From Leucothrix mucor DSM 2157 (lineage in GTDB: Bacteria; Pseudomonadota; Gammaproteobacteria; Thiotrichales; Thiotrichaceae): a DNA stretch of 64,000 bases. The stretch's first letter is position 1, and each line of letters begins with the position of its first letter. The translations under genes and the position numbers were made by a program. This document shows, piece by piece, positions 9,219-17,292 of the stretch. The notes under the pieces are model-generated. The model made no database searches, was not told where the DNA came from, and saw only the letters and a list, made by a program, of their open reading frames with translations. The DNA is taken from positions 2,154,655 to 2,218,654 of the forward strand of contig NZ_ATTE01000001.1 in assembly GCF_000419525.1 (NCBI RefSeq). The letters are read 5' to 3'.

Positions 9219-9965
9219 ATGGATCAGATGGCTCTAATACCGAGAGTAGAAGAGGGAGAAATTATTCCTCAACGTGTCGGTGATGGATATATCAGTGCGA
9301 CGGCCCTTTGCCAGTCTGTCGGCAAACAGTTTTCAGACTATCGTAGCTTAAAAAGCGCTCAGGCTTTTCTCGCAGAATTAACAGCTCAAACTGGGCTGTC
9401 AGAACAACAGCTGATTCATGTTATTCGTGGCGGGAATGCTAAGCTTCAAGGCACATGGGTACATCCATTCTTAGCGATCAACCTTGGTCAGTGGTTGTCG
9501 TCGAAGTTTGCTGTAAAAGTATCTCAATGGGTTATAGAATGGCAGCAAGGTGGAGCTAAAGCGGTAATGCCTGTGCATATTGATCGCTATATGCAGAACA
9601 GGAGCAAGGTTCCATACACACATTTTTCTATGCTAAATGAGCTCACATTAAATCTTATTGCTCCAATGGAGCAAGCAGGGTACACCTTACCCCAAGAGAT
9701 GGTTCCCGATATCTCAGAAGGCCGAATGTTTTGTAAGTGGCTTCGCGATAATAAGAGTATTGAGCCAAATACGTTTCCTACATATCAACATTCATACCCC
9801 GATGGCCGAGTCGTCTCAGCAAAACTATACCCAATAGAGCTATTTGAAGACTTTAGACGCCACTTCAACGAAACATGGCTTCCTAAGCAAGCTCCGAAGT
9901 ATTTCGGTCAACGAGACAAAACAGCTTTACAGTTTGTTGAAACTTTGCTTTTACCCTCAGCATAA
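9219..9965 (+). CDS. KilA-N domain-containing protein
   Basis: 248 residues. The N-terminal part (about 15-115) is a KilA-N domain, a DNA-binding module found mainly in phages and large DNA viruses: RVGDGYISATALCQSVGKQF, then TWVHPFLAINLGQWLSSKFA and VSQWVIEW. The C-terminal half, with conserved-looking aromatic residues, is not recognised. AAGGA lies 7 nt before the ATG. An SOS-type palindrome is upstream and an AT-rich orphan gene is 187 nt downstream, so this looks like part of a mobile or prophage-derived island. The domain suggests regulation or DNA binding; the precise role is unknown. Confidence 0.85.
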   Translation: MDQMALIPRVEEGEIIPQRVGDGYISATALCQSVGKQFSDYRSLKSAQAFLAELTAQTGLSEQQLIHVIRGGNAKLQGTWVHPFLAINLGQWLSSKFAVKVSQWVIEWQQGGAKAVMPVHIDRYMQNRSKVPYTHFSMLNELTLNLIAPMEQAGYTLPQEMVPDISEGRMFCKWLRDNKSIEPNTFPTYQHSYPDGRVVSAKLYPIELFEDFRRHFNETWLPKQAPKYFGQRDKTALQFVETLLLPSA

Positions 9966-10152
9966 ATCTAACAAATAGCTGCGCCGACAGGTACATCATG
10001 ATCAGAAAATCTATATAAAGGAATAGCGAAATCTATCCAAATAGAGAAAACTTATACCAAAAATGCTCTGCACTCCCAGTTTTAAGTCATGGTATAACGG
10101 TTTAGGTCTGGTGCTCCCCCCTAATAAAATTAATCTAAATCTGAGCTTCAAG

Positions 10153-11187
10153 ATGAAAAAAATACTTATAGATATAGAATTATCAGTTCGATATTCTGGC
10201 TGCTATACTTTTGATAAACCCATGATAAATAAATTTTGGGCTTCTTATTTAGTTTACTATGAGACTATGGTACTTCTCATGGCTAAGAGTAACACTCTTC
10301 CAGAAAGTCTAATTACGATAGAAGAGTACCCGATAGTTGAAATTGTAGCTCATAGCGTTACGGATCTCCCCGTAGATGATCCATTAGAAATTAAATTATG
10401 TTCAATATCCTACTGCATTGAAAATGAAATAATTTACTGCGCACAAGAATTTGATAGTATAAATGAAAGAAAAACACTCATAAATGAAACAGGAAGGCAC
10501 ATACCAGAGAGCATAAGTTTTCTCAAAAAATCCTTCCTAACTCTTGATACGATACAGTTTATTTTATTTAATCAAACCCCTGTAGAGGGAAAGCTTTCGG
10601 AGTCTCTAGTTAAGGCAATTACTGATTATAAAAAATCAGACCACATTTCAACATTGAGAGAAGGTATTGAGAAAATAATTGAAGAAAACAAAGGGAACTA
10701 TTATTTAACAGAAGATATAAAAAGAAATATTCAATCCAAATTGGTTGAAAATCAAACCAAGATACTTGATATGTTAGACTTCGATAAGATAACTACTTTT
10801 GATTTGAAGTCTCTAGTATCTGATGGTGCTTCCATAGTCGCAGGACTGCTAACACCTTTTCTTCCGCTAAGTACAATACAAGAAATATACACTCAATTTA
10901 AAAACAAAAAAACAATCTCAAACAACTCTGATATTTTATTTACACTATCTGTAATGTACATCCAGAAAGCTATAGCACAGAACAGCAGTTATGAGGCTAA
11001 AAGCCAATGTGGCATATGTAAATTAACTTCTGTAGAAATTGACAATATTAACGATAATGATGTTGATGATTTCACTTTTAAGTCAATGGAGCAAATATGC
11101 TTCAAGCATCTTGAGTCTTACTTAGAGTTAAGAAAATTTCATGGACTAATGGGAAAACCATTATTAAGACGCTTGATAGAATCGTAA
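10153..11187 (+). CDS. AT-rich orphan protein with a possible CxxC/CxxH zinc site
   Basis: About 344 residues from ATG 10153 (an upstream in-frame ATG at 10063 would add 30 unlike residues). Not recognised. Base composition is clearly more AT-rich than neighbouring chromosomal genes, a sign of transfer. The middle is helical and charged (about 170-235). A hydrophobic stretch follows (VSDGASIVAGLLTPFLPLS), then C-x2-C (QCGICK) and, about 30 residues on, C-x2-H (QICFKHLE), which could bind zinc. It sits between the KilA-N gene and the IS66 element. It could be an island effector or defence protein, but nothing in the sequence proves this. Confidence 0.65.
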   Translation: MKKILIDIELSVRYSGCYTFDKPMINKFWASYLVYYETMVLLMAKSNTLPESLITIEEYPIVEIVAHSVTDLPVDDPLEIKLCSISYCIENEIIYCAQEFDSINERKTLINETGRHIPESISFLKKSFLTLDTIQFILFNQTPVEGKLSESLVKAITDYKKSDHISTLREGIEKIIEENKGNYYLTEDIKRNIQSKLVENQTKILDMLDFDKITTFDLKSLVSDGASIVAGLLTPFLPLSTIQEIYTQFKNKKTISNNSDILFTLSVMYIQKAIAQNSSYEAKSQCGICKLTSVEIDNINDNDVDDFTFKSMEQICFKHLESYLELRKFHGLMGKPLLRRLIES

Positions 11188-11380
11188 TAAAAAGTTATGG
11201 GCAGATACCACATACAGAGTATCAAAAGATGAAAGGTAAAGCTTAGCTCATCACTCCCTCAGCTTTGTTGAGCGATAATAATTTTTGCAAAGAAAAGATC
11301 AGGCTCAATTTTTCACGCCTGATATCATGTAATAAAGATGGGAATCAGCATGTAAAAAAATACCTGCCGCCTCACCAGGC

Positions 11381-11396
11381 GTAACCCTTCACGGGG
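11381..11396 (+). repeat. Left terminal inverted repeat of IS66-family element
   Basis: GTAACCCTTCACGGGG, exactly complementary to 12901-12916. It lies 34 nt before the transposase start. Confidence 0.9.
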
Positions 11397-11430
11397 TTGC
11401 ATTTAGGCCACAATTCGTTATGATTAAACA

Positions 11431-12897
11431 ATGAACAAACTAACTGAGGCGCTTTTCAATCACCAACTGCCCGCGGATCTGGCGGCGTCGCAGCGTCTCA
11501 ATCGTCAGTTATTGGATTTAGTGACCCAACTGGAACAGCGTGTCGCTGAGCTGGAAGACATCGCAGGCAGCGGGAGTTCTTCCAGAAACTCCTCCAGACC
11601 ACCGTCCCAGGATTCACCGGAACAACGGGCTAAGCGCGAGAAGAAGCCTAAGAGTCCTCGCAAGCAAGGAGCCCAGCCGGGTCATCAGGGTCATCAACGC
11701 GTTCGGGTAGAGCTGTCTGCGACGGATGAGCAAGTTCATTACTACCCAGGCACTCAATGCACCTGTGGTGCGGTGTGTGATGTCGCTCAGGAGCCTTATC
11801 AGCGACATCAGGTCTTTGACCTGCCTGAGGTTCGCAGTCAAGTCACTGAACATTGTCTTTATGAGGCAATCTGTCCGGGTTGCCGCAAGCGTCAGGTGGC
11901 TCGCTTGCCAGACACGGTTCCCTGTGGGCAAATGGGGCCGGGACTGGTCAGCTGGATTACGCTGATGAATGGCGCTTATGCCTTATCGGTGTCAAACATT
12001 CAACGCTTACTGAAAGATCACTGGCAACTCGCCTTCAGTACCGGTGCCGTGAGCCAGGCCACCCGCTCGGTCACGGGATGGTTGCTGCCGCTGTATCAGC
12101 AAGTGGGTCAGGCGGTACGGAATTTACCCGTTGCTCATGCGGATGAAACCAGTCATTACCGCAATAATGAGCAGCGTTGGCTTTGGGTGCTGTGTTCCTC
12201 GCAAGTCGTCTACTTTCTAACGCATCATTCTCGGGGTAAAGGTGCCGCGAAGGGTTTACTGGATAATTTTGAGGGTATACTGGTCACTGACCAACATGGC
12301 GGCTACAACGATTATCCGGTCGAAAAGCGCCAGCTTTGCTGGGCGCATATTATCCGTAAGTTTCGGAAAATATCAGAACGTGTGGGACGGGCCGGGGTGC
12401 TGGGGAAACAACTCTGGCGATTATCCCGCTTGATTGTACACTGTCGTAATCGTTGGCGATCGGGCGGCTATTCTGATGCTGGCTACCACACACGAATGCG
12501 ACGATTCAAACAGGCGATCCATACGCTACTGTGCCTGGGGTGTGAGACCGCGCCCGCTGACCCGTTAAAAAAAGCCAGCAAAACAGCCAATCAGTGCAAA
12601 CGACTGCTGGCGGATGAATCGATGCTCTGGACGTTTTTGCAGGATCGCGCGATTCCCATGACCAACAATGAAGCAGAACGTGCGATACGTCCTTATGTGA
12701 TCTGGCGTAAAACCAGTTTCTTCAGTCAGTCTGCCAGAGGAGATCAGTTCCGTCCGGTGATTCTGACTCTGACTGAAACCTGTAAGCGGTTGGGCTTAGG
12801 CGTTTATGGACTATTGAGAAAAGTCTGTGAACAAGGCCTGTGTGGTGAGGCTATTACCGTACGGCTACCCTTAGGTCAGCACGCTATATCAGCGTAA
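11431..12897 (+). CDS. IS66-family transposase
   Basis: 488 residues, full length. The N-terminal region has a coiled-coil (LEQRVAELED) followed by a basic, Ser/Pro-rich linker, then a zinc-finger-like part with CTCGAVC and CPGCRKRQ, as in IS66 TnpC. The DDE catalytic triad fits D238 (HADETSHYR), D287 (LVTDQHGGYND) and the glutamate in MTNNEAERAIRP (E414 or E416). No frameshift or stop interrupts it, so the element could still be active. The reading frame ends 3 nt before the right inverted repeat. Confidence 0.95.
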   Translation: MNKLTEALFNHQLPADLAASQRLNRQLLDLVTQLEQRVAELEDIAGSGSSSRNSSRPPSQDSPEQRAKREKKPKSPRKQGAQPGHQGHQRVRVELSATDEQVHYYPGTQCTCGAVCDVAQEPYQRHQVFDLPEVRSQVTEHCLYEAICPGCRKRQVARLPDTVPCGQMGPGLVSWITLMNGAYALSVSNIQRLLKDHWQLAFSTGAVSQATRSVTGWLLPLYQQVGQAVRNLPVAHADETSHYRNNEQRWLWVLCSSQVVYFLTHHSRGKGAAKGLLDNFEGILVTDQHGGYNDYPVEKRQLCWAHIIRKFRKISERVGRAGVLGKQLWRLSRLIVHCRNRWRSGGYSDAGYHTRMRRFKQAIHTLLCLGCETAPADPLKKASKTANQCKRLLADESMLWTFLQDRAIPMTNNEAERAIRPYVIWRKTSFFSQSARGDQFRPVILTLTETCKRLGLGVYGLLRKVCEQGLCGEAITVRLPLGQHAISA

Positions 12898-12900
12898 GCC

Positions 12901-12916
12901 CCCCGTGAAGGGTTAC
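12901..12916 (-). repeat. Right terminal inverted repeat of IS66-family element
   Basis: CCCCGTGAAGGGTTAC, starting 3 nt after the transposase stop codon and perfectly matching the left end. The open frame of the truncated downstream gene begins at the next base. Confidence 0.9.
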
Positions 12917-13535
12917 CACTGCCCTAGCCCTCTCAACCATGCCATCCGTTAAACAATTAACGCTATTAGGCAGAAGGCCCGCCGAAAACATCGTTGGCGA
13001 CTCTGTTTCCCAGCATGAAATCGACATCTTTTCACCACAATCCTACGAGCCTTTTTTAGCCGATCACGACACCGCAATTTGCACGCTGGGTGTCGGTCAA
13101 CCTTCAAAGATGAGTAAGGAAGAGTTCGTTAAAATCGATAAAGATGCGGTGTTAGACTTTGCCACTGCCTGCAAACAAGCAGGTGTTAAGCATTTCTCAT
13201 TGTTGAGTTCTGTGGGCGTCAGTTCAACGTCTTCTTCGTTCTTTTTGCGTACGAAAGGCGAGCTTGAAGATGGCTTAGAAGCACTTGGCTTTGAGCGCTT
13301 GAGCCTGTTTCACCCCTCGATGATTATGACGCCCACCAACCGCTATGGTTTATCGCAGGGTATTACGCTTGCCGTAATGCCATGGCTTGATCATATATTG
13401 ATTGGCCCACTGAAAAAATTCAGGAGTATCTCCTCCGAAAAGTTGGGGAAGTCTATCGCCATGAACCTGCTTGAAAATAGCCACTCCACTGGCACCGAAT
13501 CGCTGCAGTGGGGTGATTTTATAAGGCTATGTTGA
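12917..13535 (+). pseudogene. NAD(P)-binding Rossmann-fold protein, 5' end removed at the IS66 boundary
   Basis: The frame is open from the IS right end through ATG 12939 to the stop at 13533-13535. It encodes the body of an atypical short-chain dehydrogenase (NAD(P)H-binding, HTATIP2-like): QLTLLGRRP (second strand), then AICTLGVG and AGVKHFSLLSSVGVS. The first strand with the GATGxxG dinucleotide motif, which should stand about 20 residues before QLTLLGRR, is absent, and I found no such segment left of the IS. The gene is therefore truncated and probably non-functional, although ATG 12939 could still start a 198-residue product. Confidence 0.75.
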
Positions 13536-14099
13536 TTACGTTATCAGAAACTCATAAATATCATCCACCCGCAACTCTATTCCAACAGAGCGAAGTGTAA
13601 TAACATCACCACCGGAGAAATACTCAGTACTCCAATCGTTATCACGCCGGTGTAACTCTATTGACGGTGAATCCTGCGAGCATAGAAGATACTCCTGCAA
13701 GCTTGAGATTTGCTGATACGCGTGGAGTTTTTCAGTACGGTCTGTGCGCGCCGTGCTGGTAGAAAGTACTTCAATGATCAGACAAGGTGACCGATTGTAA
13801 TACTGGTCATTCTCTTCCTCACAGCTCACCTGAATATCGGGGTAGTAAAAATAGCGCTCGTCTTGCGTACTGATTCCAACCTTCATATCCGATTGAAAAA
13901 CTTCGCACGGGCTACCTTCAAGGTGATTAAAGAGTCGATTGAACAGTTTACCGCATAGGCGATTGTGGTTTCTGCTAGCGCCTGCCATTGCATAAACTTT
14001 GCCATTGACGTATTCGTAACGGATGCCATCGGATCGGTCATTTTCACCCAACAGGTACTCTGAAGGTGCGATGTAATCAGACTGTGTTGCTATACCCAC
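13536..14099 (-). CDS. Uma2 family protein (DUF820 / PD-(D/E)XK nuclease-like)
   Basis: 187 residues matching the Uma2 family, common in cyanobacteria and other environmental bacteria. It has RYEYVNGKVYAMAGAS near the N-terminus and then the nuclease-like core YYPDIQVSCEEE plus CLIIEVLSTSTARTDRTEKL, giving the D...E-x-V pattern of the restriction-endonuclease fold. The biological role of Uma2 proteins is unknown. It is convergent with and immediately adjacent to the truncated gene left of it: the two stop codons abut. Confidence 0.85.
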   Translation of the reverse strand: MGIATQSDYIAPSEYLLGENDRSDGIRYEYVNGKVYAMAGASRNHNRLCGKLFNRLFNHLEGSPCEVFQSDMKVGISTQDERYFYYPDIQVSCEEENDQYYNRSPCLIIEVLSTSTARTDRTEKLHAYQQISSLQEYLLCSQDSPSIELHRRDNDWSTEYFSGGDVITLRSVGIELRVDDIYEFLIT

Positions 14100-14190
14100 A
14101 AAGTAACTCCTGATAAAAATTTAGCGACTTAACTTACTGCTTTTAATAGCCATATTAGCACAGCAAAACCTAGCATAGTCATCACGTATT

Positions 14191-14227
14191 TTTACAAATG
14201 CCCGCAAAGTGATACTATAGTGACACT
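14191..14227 (+). promoter_or_regulatory. Promoter and overlapping operator of the toxin-antitoxin operon
   Basis: TTTACA (14191-14196), 16 nt, then TACTAT (14213-14218) fits a sigma-70 promoter. The -10 lies inside an imperfect 20-bp palindrome AGTGATACTATAGTGACACT (14208-14227, 16 of 20 symmetric), as expected for autoregulation by a Phd/YefM antitoxin. The antitoxin start is 23 nt further on. Confidence 0.55.
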
Positions 14228-14250
14228 CTAATCAACTCAAGACAGATCTC

Positions 14251-14508
14251 ATGCGCACAGAACTGGTAACCACTCTCAAGCGGCAAGCCACCAAACTACT
14301 CGCCGAGCTACGCGAGTCCAAAGAGCCAATTCTAATTACAGAACACGGCCAACCATCCGCCTATCTACTGGATGTTAGCGACTACGAATACATGGTGCAG
14401 CGCATGGAAATTCTGGAAGGGATTGCCAGAGGCGAGCAGGACATTCGCGAAAACCGCACGATGACAAATGCTGACGCTAAAAAGAAGCTGTCTAAATGGC
14501 TGAAATAA
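14251..14508 (+). CDS. Phd/YefM-family antitoxin
   Basis: 85 residues. The N-terminal part has the Phd/YefM dimerisation and DNA-binding fold: KRQATKLLAELRESKEPILI, then TEHGQPSAYLLDVSDYEYM. The C-terminal third is charged and is expected to wrap the toxin. The toxin gene starts 13 nt before this gene's stop codon, the usual overlapping type II arrangement. Expression is probably autoregulated through the palindrome at 14208-14227. Confidence 0.9.
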   Translation: MRTELVTTLKRQATKLLAELRESKEPILITEHGQPSAYLLDVSDYEYMVQRMEILEGIARGEQDIRENRTMTNADAKKKLSKWLK

Positions 14509-14816
14509 TCTGGACTGAGGAAGCACTAACGACCTTGGAGAGTATCGCAGACTACATTGCTGTGAGTTCTGAAACGGCCGCATCCAAACTGGTCAAAAAC
14601 ATCTTTGAAAAAACAGATCGTCTCGAACGCTTTCCTGAATCTGGTCGTGTTGTCGAAGAAGTCCGCGAAATGGGTTACCGTGAAGTGATCGTGAATCCAT
14701 GTCGTATAATTTATAAGCTGGAAAGTGACACGGTGTATATCCTGCATGTGATCAGGCAAGAGCGCGATTTAAGGCGCTTTGTGATTAATGAAACGGCAGC
14801 TGACTATCGAGCGTAA
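14496..14816 (+). CDS. RelE/ParE-family toxin
   Basis: 106 residues. Typical of the plasmid-stabilisation RelE/ParE superfamily: IIWTEEALTTLESIADYIAV at the N-terminus, then RLERFPESGRVVEEVREMGYREVIVNPCRIIYKLE and a final strand YILHVIRQERDL with the conserved basic residues. ParE members poison gyrase and RelE members cleave mRNA on the ribosome; the sequence does not settle which applies. A stem-loop terminator follows the stop. Confidence 0.9.
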   Translation: MAEIIWTEEALTTLESIADYIAVSSETAASKLVKNIFEKTDRLERFPESGRVVEEVREMGYREVIVNPCRIIYKLESDTVYILHVIRQERDLRRFVINETAADYRA

Positions 14817-14819
14817 AAA

Positions 14820-14850
14820 GCCTGCAAGCCAAATCCACTTGCAGGCCTTT
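14820..14850. terminator. Bidirectional terminator after the toxin gene
   Basis: GCCTGCAAG (14820-14828) and CTTGCAGGC (14838-14846) form a perfect 9-bp stem with a 9-nt loop, flanked by AAAAA on the left and CTTT on the right. It lies between convergent genes (toxin and DUF1566 protein) and can act both ways. Confidence 0.8.
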
Positions 14851-14854
14851 ACCA

Positions 14855-15391
14855 TTACTGACTAACGACTACCGTTGCAGCGTCTTTCACCAATAACGTC
14901 GCCAACTGAAAGTCTTTTTTACCTCCAGTGCTGGTTCCATACTGAATATTCCCAATCCAAATACTATCTGCAACCGCTAGCGTCAATGAGCGGCGAGCAG
15001 GCGTCGATGACCAAATACTCAAAGCCTCTCGGCCAATCGGGAAGATCGTCATATTCATACTAGGCGAGGCACAAGCATGTTCCATAATGCTTTGGAGTTC
15101 CTTGATATTCGGCACACGCCAGTCGCCAGTTGCAAGCTCCATGGCCGACTTCCAGTGCACCGCCGTGACCGTACCGTCGCATTGGCTGGTCTCACTGTTC
15201 CAGCTTTGACCTTGTGCGCAGCGCTGCCAGATCAGGCCGGTTTGGGTATCAGTAACTTCATCATCATTCACTTGAAAGCGGCTATCGGGCGTGGTCGGTG
15301 TGAGGTTTTCATCACAGACTTGCGCCGCATTGGCCGCACCTGCAAGCAACAAAGCTAGTAGCGCAACGCGGGATTGTTTGATCAGTTTCAT
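14855..15391 (-). CDS. Secreted DUF1566 domain protein (short form)
   Basis: 178 residues. A signal peptide ends near AGAANA|AQV (residues 1-22). The rest is a DUF1566 (Lcl C-terminal) domain: VTDTQTGLIWQRC, then HWKSAMELATGDWRVPNIKELQSIMEHACASPSMN and SIWSSTPA, the family's standard landmarks. Such domains are found in secreted or surface proteins; function is not established. It lies 12 nt downstream of a second DUF1566 gene on the same strand, so the two form an operon of related secreted proteins. Confidence 0.85.
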   Translation of the reverse strand: MKLIKQSRVALLALLLAGAANAAQVCDENLTPTTPDSRFQVNDDEVTDTQTGLIWQRCAQGQSWNSETSQCDGTVTAVHWKSAMELATGDWRVPNIKELQSIMEHACASPSMNMTIFPIGREALSIWSSTPARRSLTLAVADSIWIGNIQYGTSTGGKKDFQLATLLVKDAATVVVSQ

Positions 15392-15403
15392 AAGATTCTC
15401 CTG

Positions 15404-17107
15404 TTACTCTGCGACTGGTGCATTGCTAACCAAACGCGCTGCCGTATTGCGGTTTTTCGGGTGCGTCAGCATGTGTCCATCGTAAAAGGCGAAAGCCTTC
15501 TGTAGGGATGGATAAGCAACGTTGGTGCTAGACGTGTGGTATGTCGCATAGGCGGTATTTGGAAAATAAGCCGTGTCGATGGTTGGCGCACGCCCGTCGT
15601 AGTTCGCAATGGATTGCAGCTCTGGCAGGCTCGGTAAACGCCATGTGGTGATGCCGCACAGTGCTTCAGTATTTACGCGTTGCGCAAAGGCTTCAGTATT
15701 ACACCAAGTCTCCGGCAGCCACGACTGATAGCCATGACAACTGATTAAGCTGGCATGTTGCCGCGTTCCGGCATCCCCGCCATTGGTGCTTGTATTGCTG
15801 TCATACCATGTGTATTGATCATCCGCGCCATGCAGTCCAGCCGCACGAATTCCCTCGGAAAGCCCGACTTTGCTTTCCCAGATCAGTCCGGTGACATTAT
15901 CTTTGACGCAAGACCACGTAGTCGCTTCTGCCGCTAATGGCTGGCCATCAGCATCGAGCTTGGTAAAGCTAAATCCGGCATGGCCATCGCTATCATCCGC
16001 ATGGGTAACATCACGGCCGTTTGTGGCATCTTGCTTAGGTGGAATCGGGTCGCCTTCGGCATCAACGCCTGAGCACGTGGTGAGGTCGGCATTATCATGC
16101 CCAACCACCGGAAAGTCTGCGCAAGTCACTGCACCCGTGTCATTCAGCTGCCCAAGTTGTACTGTCTGGCCCGGCTCTTCGACGGTGATTAACACTTTGG
16201 CGCTATCGGTTTTGCCGTAGATGTTTTCGACCACATACCAAAATTCATCCTGCCCCGTAAAATCGGCCGGTGGCGTGTACACAGCCTTATTACCGTCGAT
16301 GCTAATCGTGCCCCATTTCACCGAGCTTTCATTGACTGATTTAATGAATTTTCCAGTACCAAAGTCATTGGATAGCACATCAATGCTGATCTGAGTATTT
16401 TTTAAAATACGGCTGTTGTCTTCTCTGGCCGTCGTCCAATCCTGAGCGGCAGACTCGCCCAGCGCGATGGTGACTTTAGCGGAATTTGTGCGTCCCCAAG
16501 CATCGGTCATGACATACCAGAAACTATCCGTCTCCGGCCAGACCGCAGGCAAGCCGAGCTTGCGATAGCTCAGCGTTTTATTATCAGGGTTAATAAAGAC
16601 CTTACCGCCGTTACTGCTCCACTCATTCACGCTGGTCAGCGTCAAGCCCATCCCCGTATCATTCTCCAGTACCGGAATGGTGATGAGGTTTTGGTCGGTG
16701 GTGGTCGCTAGGTCGGCCGCTGCGCCGGGCCATGCTTCGGGTTTCTCACCCACGGGAGGCTCAGGGTCAGTCACATAGATCGCGACTTTAGCGGCGTTCT
16801 TTCTGCCTTCATTATCGGTGAAGTTATACCAGAAATAATCCACCCCTTTGAAGCCTGCCGCAGGCTGGTAGATAACAGACAGCTTGTCTTCACTGATTGA
16901 AGCGCTGCCGCCTTCGACGGTCGTGGTATTGACGGTGGTTAGCGCCAGCTCCGTGCCAATGTCATTATCTAGCACGGAAATGGTGGTGGATTGATCGGGC
17001 GTGGTGCTTACATAATCCGGCGTTGCGGTGGGCCAAGGGCTGGCCTGAGCCACACCGCCGAGTAAGCTAAGAATGGCGAGTGCTAAAACGTGCTTTTGTA
17101 GCCTCAT
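15404..17107 (-). CDS. Secreted protein with three Ig-like repeats and C-terminal DUF1566 domain
   Basis: About 567 residues from ATG 17107, chosen because it starts a clear signal peptide (MRLQKHVLALAILSLLGGVAQA) and has AAAGG 9 nt upstream; a 14-codon upstream extension is unlikely. After the signal come three tandem repeats of about 95 residues, each with an 'I.VLDNDIG...LT.VN' opening and a 'D.FWY...D..GR..SAKV' ending, as in cadherin-like/tandem-95 domains. The C-terminal DUF1566 domain carries DNVTGLIWESK and TWRLPSLPELQSIANYDGR. It is probably exported and may be involved in adhesion or carbohydrate contact, which is inference. Confidence 0.85.
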   Translation of the reverse strand: MRLQKHVLALAILSLLGGVAQASPWPTATPDYVSTTPDQSTTISVLDNDIGTELALTTVNTTTVEGGSASISEDKLSVIYQPAAGFKGVDYFWYNFTDNEGRKNAAKVAIYVTDPEPPVGEKPEAWPGAAADLATTTDQNLITIPVLENDTGMGLTLTSVNEWSSNGGKVFINPDNKTLSYRKLGLPAVWPETDSFWYVMTDAWGRTNSAKVTIALGESAAQDWTTAREDNSRILKNTQISIDVLSNDFGTGKFIKSVNESSVKWGTISIDGNKAVYTPPADFTGQDEFWYVVENIYGKTDSAKVLITVEEPGQTVQLGQLNDTGAVTCADFPVVGHDNADLTTCSGVDAEGDPIPPKQDATNGRDVTHADDSDGHAGFSFTKLDADGQPLAAEATTWSCVKDNVTGLIWESKVGLSEGIRAAGLHGADDQYTWYDSNTSTNGGDAGTRQHASLISCHGYQSWLPETWCNTEAFAQRVNTEALCGITTWRLPSLPELQSIANYDGRAPTIDTAYFPNTAYATYHTSSTNVAYPSLQKAFAFYDGHMLTHPKNRNTAARLVSNAPVAE

Positions 17108-17292
17108 GGGAGTGCCTTTATCAGTTAGTCGGGGTATTAAAAACCACAATAACCAGCGGCACTAAAGCAAGATATAACAGGCCCATTAAAGGCATAATGA
17201 GCCAGACCATCGGTAGTACATTTTATGGCGAACACGCTCATGCAAATGGTATGCGCAATCGCCAGTCAGTCACCTAAAAGCCATCAACGCGA

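Larger units (their letters stand above)
11381..12916 (+). mobile_element. IS66-family insertion sequence, single-ORF type (1536 bp)
   Basis: Bounded by perfect 16-bp inverted repeats GTAACCCTTCACGGGG at 11381-11396 and its complement at 12901-12916, beginning with GTAA as in IS66-family ends. It carries one full-length transposase and no tnpA/tnpB partners. The 8-bp flanks (CACCAGGC left, CACTGCCC right) are not identical, so no target duplication is seen. On the right it abuts a 5'-truncated gene, suggesting insertion followed by an adjacent deletion. Confidence 0.9.

Noticed and set aside
12917-12924. 8-bp target-site duplication of the IS66-family element
   Set aside because: Left flank CACCAGGC and right flank CACTGCCC share only the first three bases and scattered positions, so no duplication can be claimed.
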